Assembly (NCBI GenBank): GCA_964402055.1
Contig: CAYOAV010000037.1
Span: 1 to 18,705, forward strand
Length of the DNA: 18,705 nt
Reading direction: 5' to 3'
Source of the DNA: UMGS363 sp964402055
GTDB taxonomy: Bacteria; Bacillota; Clostridia; Oscillospirales; Ruminococcaceae
The notes under the pieces are model-generated. The model ran no database searches. It was not told the origin of the DNA and was given only the letters and a program-made list of their open reading frames with translations. Position 1 is the first letter of the stretch, and every line of letters begins with the position of its first letter. The position numbers and the translations under genes were made by a program. Positions 14,371 to 18,705 of the stretch are shown one piece after another.

Positions 14371-15060
14371 TTACCTGTTATTATTTATCCTGTTGCCCAG
14401 CTCTGCGATCTCCAGCTTATTGACCTGCTTCTCCAGCTTTTCTATTCTTGCAAGCTGCTTGCAAAGCTCAAGGGAAACAGGGTCGGGCATATGCACCTGG
14501 TCGAGGTCGCAGCTCTGCACCCTTTCGCCGTTTCTTCTTACTATTCTCGCAGGAACGCCGACAGCTGTACAATTCGGCGGCACAGCTTCAAGCACTACCG
14601 CATTTGCGGCGATTTTTACATTATCGCCAACCTTAAATGGTCCGAGTACCCTTGCTCCTGCTCCGACCATGACATTATTTCCGAGCGTTGGGTGACGCTT
14701 GCCCTTATCCTTTCCTGTACCGCCGAGGGTCACGCCCTGATATATAAGGCAGTTATCACCTATTTCGGTAGTTTCACCTATAACAACACCCGAGCCGTGG
14801 TCGATAAAAAATCCCTTTCCGATTTTTGCACCGGGGTGGATCTCTATACCTGTAAGAAAACGAGCTGTCTGCGATATAATTCTTGCCGCAAGGAAAAACT
14901 TCCTTTCGTAGAGCTTATGAGCAACTCTGTATGCAAGTATAGCGTGCAATCCCGAATATGTCAGCACTATTTCAAGCGTACTTCTTGCCGCAGGATCTCT
15001 CCTCTTGACGGAATCTATTTCCTCTTTGAACTGCCTTCTTAATTCATCAAAACTAAACAT
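14371..15060 (-). CDS. cysE: serine O-acetyltransferase
   Basis: First step of cysteine synthesis: acetyl-CoA plus L-serine gives O-acetylserine. The 229-residue protein has the N-terminal helical region (DELRRQFKEEIDSVKRRDPAARS) followed by the left-handed beta-helix of hexapeptide repeats from about 72. Signature residues are Asp87-His88 in GFFIDHGSGVVIGETTEIGDN, and TLGGTGKDKGKRHP with His123. The C-terminal tail is coiled-coil-like (LARIEKLEKQVNKLEIAELG). The start is set at 15060 by AAAGGAG six bases upstream; an ATG at 15144 would lie inside the T-box terminator region and is rejected. A T-box leader precedes it. In many Firmicutes cysS is next; here an RM cassette begins 12 bp after the stop. 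Confidence 0.96.
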   Translation of the reverse strand: MFSFDELRRQFKEEIDSVKRRDPAARSTLEIVLTYSGLHAILAYRVAHKLYERKFFLAARIISQTARFLTGIEIHPGAKIGKGFFIDHGSGVVIGETTEIGDNCLIYQGVTLGGTGKDKGKRHPTLGNNVMVGAGARVLGPFKVGDNVKIAANAVVLEAVPPNCTAVGVPARIVRRNGERVQSCDLDQVHMPDPVSLELCKQLARIEKLEKQVNKLEIAELGNRINNNR

Positions 15061-15091
15061 GGTAAGCTCCTTTCGGACAAGCCAACTAATA

Positions 15092-15131
15092 CAAAACGCC
15101 TCCAAGAGCGAATTTATCGTTCCTGAAGGCG
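15092..15131 (-). terminator. T-box attenuator hairpin
   Basis: On the minus strand CGCCTTCAGGAACGA (15131-15117) pairs with TCGCTCTTGGAGGCG (15111-15097) with one A-C mismatch and two G-U pairs, around a 5-nt loop, followed by TTTTG. Its 5' arm competes with the T-box antiterminator. Confidence 0.88.
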
Positions 15132-15343
15132 GCAAAATAACCACGGTTCCACTTCAATTAGCCGCAAAACGGCTGTCTTTTTATCCTTAACGCAGATCAC
15201 ACGCAGGCGGATACTTTTTTCTGATATCAGAATGTTCCCCGTCCGAGCTGGCGGCCGCACTTCACAAAAGCTCTTCGCCGCCGTTCCACCGCCCCGACGT
15301 TCTCTGTTACCCAAGCTAAAGCTACTCTGACCGATATGCCTTT
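15092..15343 (-). promoter_or_regulatory. T-box riboswitch leader, probably tRNA-Cys specific
   Basis: About 250 nt of untranslated leader before cysE. The antiterminator core reads TGAAGTGGAACCGTGG (15156-15141), matching the T-box consensus around UGGNACCGYGG. It is followed by a terminator hairpin. The 5' part has the stem I style AGAGTAGC segment near 15325. A UGC (Cys) specifier candidate lies at 15259-15257, in GTGAAGTGCGG. Downstream cysE and cysS agree with a cysteine specificity. Uncharged tRNA-Cys should stabilise the antiterminator and allow transcription of the entire operon, including the RM genes. The exact specifier is inferred by eye. Confidence 0.9.
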
Positions 15344-15349
15344 AAATTT

Positions 15350-15378
15350 ATTATATCACATTTTCTCATTATATGCAA
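15350..15378 (-). promoter_or_regulatory. sigma-A promoter of the T-box/cysE/RM/cysS operon
   Basis: On the minus strand, TTGCAT (15378-15373), a 17-bp spacer and TATAAT (15355-15350). Predicted start is near 15343. It is the only strong promoter I found upstream of cysE, the RM genes and cysS. Confidence 0.82.
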
Positions 15379-15406
15379 CAGTTATTTTTCACGATTTTTC
15401 GATTTA

Positions 15407-16186
15407 TTATTCGTCAGCCACAGTAACTGTTACTTCCTCTGTTTCCTCAACAGGGTCATTTTCCGCATTTTCGTCTATATAGATGTTGGGGAGAATATTC
15501 TTTTCAAAATCAGCAAGAACTGTTTCCCAGTAATCATCTGTTGATTCAACGGAGAAATAAAAAGCGTCATTATCCGTGAAGAAGAAATAAAGCCTGCCCT
15601 TATACCATGCAACAGGAGTTTTTATATCGTTGCCGTCCTCATCCTTGTAGGTTTCGCCGTTTTCATCGGTTTCAAATATATTCTGCGTAATTGTATAATC
15701 ACAGCTTTCGCCTGTAAAACCGCCAACCTCAACGGAAACAGACTCGCCAAATTCCGTATCGCAGTGATAGAGGACATTATTAAACGTCATTGAAAAACGC
15801 ACACGCCCTGCAAAGTCCTCAAGAGTGCCGTAATCCTCGACATAATTTGCGGCATAAACAGCCATATTAGCCCTGCCCTCATCTATAATGTATCGGAAAT
15901 GCTGGTCGAAATCCTCCTGCGATTTCTGTGCCATAACGTAATTATCAGGAAGAGAATTCACCTTGAATTTATTTATAGCATAAATATCGCCCTCGGCAAC
16001 GGGACGCTGTGTTGCAACGGTAGCATCGGATTCATCTGTATCAGAATTAACGCTTTCTGATGTTGTATTATCAGCATTGTCCGATTCGCCATCCTTTGAA
16101 CAGCCTGTAAAAGCGGCTGTTGTCATACATAATGCGGCAATCATAGCCAGAAGCTTCAAGACAGCTTTATTTTTCATATTTATCAC
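15407..16186 (-). CDS. lipoprotein of unknown function
   Basis: A secreted, lipid-anchored protein I do not recognise. Signal peptide: basic MKNKAVLKLL, a hydrophobic stretch, then lipobox FTGC (Cys29 from the GTG start). A long Asp/Ser/Thr/Asn linker reaches about residue 70. The globular part has alternating strands and ends in a segment (FYFSVESTDDYWETVLADFEKNILPNI) reminiscent of PsbP/DcrB-like lipoproteins, which is only a resemblance. The tail is very acidic. For the start, AAAAGGAA (16198-16191) is five bases before GTG 16186 but about 14 before ATG 16177; the ATG remains possible. An ATG at 16231 lies on the expected transcription start with no ribosome site. It seems to be a single-gene unit between the cysE leader and the gap gene. 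Confidence 0.8.
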   Translation of the reverse strand: MINMKNKAVLKLLAMIAALCMTTAAFTGCSKDGESDNADNTTSESVNSDTDESDATVATQRPVAEGDIYAINKFKVNSLPDNYVMAQKSQEDFDQHFRYIIDEGRANMAVYAANYVEDYGTLEDFAGRVRFSMTFNNVLYHCDTEFGESVSVEVGGFTGESCDYTITQNIFETDENGETYKDEDGNDIKTPVAWYKGRLYFFFTDNDAFYFSVESTDDYWETVLADFEKNILPNIYIDENAENDPVEETEEVTVTVADE

Positions 16187-16238
16187 ATATTTCCTTTTCG
16201 GGAAATTGCTCCTTTCAGATTTTTTATCCATAATGCTT

Positions 16239-16267
16239 ATTATACCACATTTCCGCCGTTTCTGCGA
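16239..16267 (-). promoter_or_regulatory. extended -10 promoter of the lipoprotein gene
   Basis: On the minus strand TGGTATAAT ends at 16239 (TATAAT 16244-16239 with a TG extension). The -35 at the 17-bp position, TCGCAG, is poor. Predicted start is near 16232. Confidence 0.6.
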
Positions 16268-16420
16268 CTTTTTTTATAAATTTTATTATATTTTCGTCTT
16301 ATTTGCACAAAATACACACACCGCAAAGCGTTTTTCAGTTTATCTCAGACAAAAATATTATCTGCATTAAGGCATAACAAAAAAAGTTTTTGAAAAATGT
16401 TATTTTTTTATCAAAAGGTA

Positions 16421-16449
16421 TTGCCAAAATTGAAAAAATAGGGTAAAAT
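16421..16449 (+). promoter_or_regulatory. sigma-A promoter of the GAPDH gene
   Basis: TTGCCA (16421-16426), 17-bp spacer, TAAAAT (16444-16449). Predicted start is near 16456, with a leader of about 77 nt. The leader carries a short stem, AGATGC (16468-16473) with GCATCT (16483-16488). Confidence 0.75.
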
Positions 16450-16532
16450 AGATGTATAAGGCTTGGCAGATGCTGTGTACAGGCATCTCCACTGCTGTTT
16501 TATTATAATTCTTTTCAGGAGGAATATTTATT

Positions 16533-17570
16533 ATGTCAGTTAAAGTTGCAATCAATGGTTTCGGTCGTATCGGTCGTCTTGCTTTCAGACAGATGTTCGG
16601 TGCAGAGGGTTATGATGTAGTTGCTATCAACGATCTTACAAAGCCTTCAATGCTCGCTCAGCTCCTTAAGTATGATACTGCTCAGGGCGGTTACTGCGGC
16701 AAGATCGGTGAAAACGCTCACACTGTTTCCGCTGATGATGAAGCAGGCACAATCACAGTAGACGGCAAGACCCTTAAGATCTATGCTGAAAAGGACGCTA
16801 AGGATCTTCCTTGGGGTGAGATCGGCGTTGACGTTGTTCTCGAATGCACAGGCTTCTACTGCTCTAAGGACAAGTCCCAGGCTCATATCGATGCTGGTGC
16901 TAAGAAGGTTGTTATTTCTGCTCCTGCAGGCAACGACCTCAAGACTATCGTATTCTCCGTAAACGAAAATACACTTACAGCTGATGACAAGATCATCTCC
17001 GCTGCATCCTGCACAACAAACTGCCTCGCTCCTATGGCTAAGGCTCTTAACGATTATGCTCCTATCCAGAGCGGTATCATGAGCACAATCCACGCTTACA
17101 CAGGCGACCAGATGATCCTCGATGGTCCTCACAGAAAGGGCGACCTCAGAAGAGCAAGAGCTGGTGCTGCTAATATCGTTCCTAACTCCACAGGTGCTGC
17201 TAAGGCTATCGGCCTTGTAATTCCCGAGCTTAACGGCAAGCTCATCGGTTCTGCACAGCGTGTTCCTGTTCCTACAGGCTCTACAACTATCCTTACAGCT
17301 GTTGTTAAGGGTGCAGACGTAACTAAGGAAGGCATCAACGCTGCAATGAAGGCTGCTGCTTCTGCTTCCTTCGGCTACAACGAGGATCAGATCGTTTCTT
17401 CTGACGTTATCGGTATGAAGTACGGTTCACTCTTCGATGCTACACAGACAATGGTAGCTAAGATTGCTGATGACCTCTACGAGGTACAGGTAGTTTCCTG
17501 GTACGATAACGAGAACTCCTACACATCACAGATGGTAAGAACAATCAAGTACTTCGCTGAACTCAACTAA
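16533..17570 (+). CDS. gap: type I glyceraldehyde-3-phosphate dehydrogenase
   Basis: Glycolytic enzyme converting glyceraldehyde 3-phosphate to 1,3-bisphosphoglycerate in the cytoplasm. The 345 residues start with the dinucleotide-binding INGFGRIGRLAFR. An Asp in AINDLT after the second strand points to NAD+ rather than NADP+. The catalytic cysteine is Cys160 in SAASCTTNCLAP, followed by TIHAYTGDQ, RRARAGAANIVPNSTGAAKAIG and the C-terminal SWYDNENSYTSQMVRT. AGGAGG (16517-16522) lies ten bases before the ATG. Codon use is strongly biased, with recurrent GCT, AAG, GTT, CTC and CTT, as in highly expressed genes and unlike its neighbours. It has its own promoter and terminator and is likely monocistronic. 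It is slightly longer than the usual 335 residues because of small insertions before residue 120. Confidence 0.98.
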   Translation: MSVKVAINGFGRIGRLAFRQMFGAEGYDVVAINDLTKPSMLAQLLKYDTAQGGYCGKIGENAHTVSADDEAGTITVDGKTLKIYAEKDAKDLPWGEIGVDVVLECTGFYCSKDKSQAHIDAGAKKVVISAPAGNDLKTIVFSVNENTLTADDKIISAASCTTNCLAPMAKALNDYAPIQSGIMSTIHAYTGDQMILDGPHRKGDLRRARAGAANIVPNSTGAAKAIGLVIPELNGKLIGSAQRVPVPTGSTTILTAVVKGADVTKEGINAAMKAAASASFGYNEDQIVSSDVIGMKYGSLFDATQTMVAKIADDLYEVQVVSWYDNENSYTSQMVRTIKYFAELN

Positions 17571-17600
17571 TCAGCAAAATAAAAAACGATCGTTAAAACA

Positions 17601-17638
17601 AATCACGCAGATCCTTTTATGAATCTGCGTGATTTTTT
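17601..17638 (+). terminator. terminator after GAPDH, shared with the convergent PilZ gene
   Basis: AATCACGCAGAT (17601-17612) pairs perfectly with ATCTGCGTGATT (17623-17634) around a 10-nt loop, then a T-run to 17638. The minus-strand side also ends in T-rich sequence (TTTGTTTT), so it can act in both directions. The PilZ stop codon lies in the T-run. Confidence 0.92.
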
Positions 17639-18308
17639 ATGCTTCTGCCTGTATTGCTTCAAGCTCAAGCTTTCTTTCACGTTCTGCACGCTGGCATTCA
17701 ATGATAAACTTTGAGATAAACTCCTCATTATGCGGCGTAACATCAATAAACTGACAGCCATAGCCCTTGAAAGCACCATTTGTATCATTTTGCGAACGAA
17801 GCACCTTTGCCTTGATCTCAACCTGTCCGTCAAGCATAAACATCGTAAAAACATCACCCGTTTTAAAATCATACAGGCTATGCAAAAGAACTCCGCCAAG
17901 GTTTATATCAAGAATAGTCGCCTTTATTTCGTTTTCGCCCTCATATTTAACGGTCATATCCCCTCTTGTGATTTTGAAGATATAAGCAGGCGTTCTTGTT
18001 GCGACCTTAAAGGAGCTTCTGCGTTCCTCCAAAACCTCGCCATCGTCAATTTTGAACTCGACAGCAGAGCCTGAACATTTTTCGATGACGCTCGCACACT
18101 TCACACGGTCGCCATTGAAGCATTCGAAAATAGCGGTAATGCTGTCACCCTTTTTAAGCGAACCAAGATCCCTTGATTTAACGGAAATAAGTTCCATTCC
18201 CTTAGTCTTGAAAAGAACCTTCGGAAATGAAAACAGCTTTGATGTAACGATTAATTTTCCCTTGGAATCATAAATGTTAATTTTTAATATTTTCTCTTTT
18301 TTTACCAT
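17637..18308 (-). CDS. PilZ-domain protein (flagellar-brake/YcgR-like layout)
   Basis: Probable cytoplasmic cyclic-di-GMP-related protein of 223 residues. The N-terminal part (about 1-90) is a beta-rich domain resembling the YcgR N-terminal region. The PilZ domain begins at EERRSSFKVATR (94-105), with the second motif ILDINLGGVLL around 132-142 and GYGCQFIDV near the end. The usual ligand motifs are RxxxR and D/NxSxxG. Here they read R97-S-S-F-K101 and D134-I-N-L-G-G, so the second Arg is Lys and the Ser is Asn. c-di-GMP binding may be weakened or lost. The ATG at 18308 is preceded by AAGGAAG. It is transcribed from its own promoter. The gene's cellular role cannot be told from this context. 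Confidence 0.82.
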   Translation of the reverse strand: MVKKEKILKINIYDSKGKLIVTSKLFSFPKVLFKTKGMELISVKSRDLGSLKKGDSITAIFECFNGDRVKCASVIEKCSGSAVEFKIDDGEVLEERRSSFKVATRTPAYIFKITRGDMTVKYEGENEIKATILDINLGGVLLHSLYDFKTGDVFTMFMLDGQVEIKAKVLRSQNDTNGAFKGYGCQFIDVTPHNEEFISKFIIECQRAERERKLELEAIQAEA

Positions 18309-18340
18309 AAAATTCCCACTTCCTTTTGCTCTTTTGTTTA

Positions 18341-18369
18341 ATTATACGGAAATAATGGTAAATTTTCAG
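18341..18369 (-). promoter_or_regulatory. promoter of the PilZ gene
   Basis: On the minus strand, CTGAAA (18369-18364), a 17-bp spacer and TATAAT (18346-18341). Predicted start is near 18334. Confidence 0.65.
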
Positions 18370-18410
18370 CTTTATGTTGTAAATAAACAAAGAAGAAATG
18401 GGAAATAATT

Positions 18411-18449
18411 TTAGCCGTACCCGATTTCACAGGCACGGCTGATTTTTTT
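18411..18449 (+). terminator. hairpin with T-run, no plus-strand gene before it
   Basis: AGCCGT (18413-18418) pairs with ACGGCT (18435-18440), with additional CC/GG pairs inside, followed by seven T (18443-18449) on the plus strand. No plus-strand gene ends nearby. It may be a terminator relic, act weakly on the minus strand, or belong to the adjacent repeat-like region. Confidence 0.5.
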
Positions 18450-18459
18450 CATTCAATTC

Positions 18460-18600
18460 AGAGGTGGGACACGTCATTTCAATGAGTAAACAAACAATAA
18501 GAATTCTATGAAGAATTTGTCGCATAAAGTACGGGACAGGAAACCCGTCCCCTACAATAGTTTGTTAATAATAATTCAGTCGTTGAAATACCGTGACAGG
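18460..18600. repeat. candidate MITE-like or palindromic intergenic element
   Basis: A gene-free stretch with nested symmetry. The outer arms are CACGTCATTTCAATGA (18470-18485) and TCGTTGAAATACCGTG (18580-18595), complementary at 13 of 16 positions. Inner arms are ACAAAC (18490-18495) and GTTTGT (18560-18565). A GC-rich core palindrome at 18529-18555 contains GGGAC...GTCCC around an AAA loop, with GTA/TAC outside. The rest is AT-rich and lacks any reading frame. Whether the element recurs in the genome cannot be checked here. Confidence 0.45.
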
Positions 18601-18616
18601 TGGAAACATCTATTTT

Positions 18617-18705
18617 TTAAGCCTTCTTAGCGCCTTCCCAGTCCTTGAGGAATCTTTCAATTCCGTTATCTGTAAGTGGGTGCTTAACCATCTGACGGAT
18701 AACAT
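18617..18705 (-). CDS. transaldolase / fructose-6-phosphate aldolase-like protein, C-terminus only
   Basis: The minus strand from the right edge reads VIRQMVKHPLTDNGIERFLKDWEGAKKA and then TAA (18619-18617). The MVKHPLTDxGIExFLxDW pattern is characteristic of the C-terminus of the small (about 215-residue) TalC/Fsa-type transaldolases, enzymes of the non-oxidative pentose phosphate pathway or of dihydroxyacetone transfer. Only 29 codons are visible, so catalytic residues and gene start lie outside the window. No clear terminator follows: the T-rich stretch TATTTTTT is on the opposite strand. Confidence 0.85.
   Translation of the reverse strand, partial: VIRQMVKHPLTDNGIERFLKDWEGAKKA

Noticed and set aside
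15061..15144. 28-residue extension of cysE from ATG 15144
   Set aside because: It lies within the T-box antiterminator/terminator region; the ATG at 15060 has a good ribosome site.
1..18705. CRISPR arrays, tRNA or rRNA genes, transposases, integrases
   Set aside because: None seen by reading both strands. The only repeats are the 33-bp pair, the 12-bp leader pair and the right-end palindromic element.

Overview
The window looks like a draft or metagenome-assembled contig from a low-to-mid GC Gram-positive gut bacterium. It is most like a Ruminococcus-type member of the Oscillospiraceae. Evidence: strong AGGAGG ribosome sites, sigma-A promoters with 17-bp spacing, a T-box riboswitch, lipoproteins with Asp/Ser/Glu/Thr-rich linkers, and a GH5-type glycosidase lipoprotein. 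A run of exactly 100 N (11276-11375) is a scaffold gap whose real length is unknown.

Layout. 1-968 (-): 5' part of a BMP-family solute-binding lipoprotein, divergent from 1339-4264 (+), a small XRE regulator followed by valS. 4387-7030 (+): an operon of polar-amino-acid ABC permease, its ATPase, and a GH5-like lipoprotein, ended by a hairpin. 9590-7074 (-): secG then rnr. 15343-9727 (-): a tRNA-Cys-type T-box leader, cysE, a cytosine-5 methylase with an Eco47II-family endonuclease, a Dam-type adenine methylase with a second endonuclease (broken by the gap), and cysS. 16186-15407 (-): a lipoprotein of unknown function. 16533-17570 (+): GAPDH, convergent with a PilZ-domain gene (18308-17637, -). 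The right end has a gene-free stretch holding an imperfect palindromic, MITE-like element, then the C-terminus of a transaldolase (-).

The most striking part is the cysteine operon. cysE (serine acetyltransferase) and cysS (cysteinyl-tRNA synthetase) are a classic Firmicute T-box pair. Here they are separated by two complete-looking type II restriction-modification (RM) cassettes on the same strand. No terminator or promoter is visible at the junctions, so both RM systems should be read from the T-box promoter and respond to uncharged tRNA-Cys. The inner cassette (Dam-like methylase plus endonuclease) is flanked by a perfect 33-bp direct repeat. The repeat contains the cysS ribosome site and its first codons: one copy is the real cysS start, the other forms the 3' end of the upstream Eco47II-type gene. 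This is the signature of an insertion with long target duplication that kept both neighbours intact. It also left an 11-codon relic of cysS whose stop codon abuts the methylase ribosome site. A weaker similarity at the outer junctions hints that the first cassette arrived the same way.

Elsewhere the genes are mostly housekeeping: valyl-tRNA synthetase, SecG, RNase R, GAPDH, transaldolase. Secondary oddities are an amino-acid ABC operon with a glycosidase lipoprotein where a binding protein is expected, valS without a T-box, and a PilZ protein with altered ligand-binding motifs.
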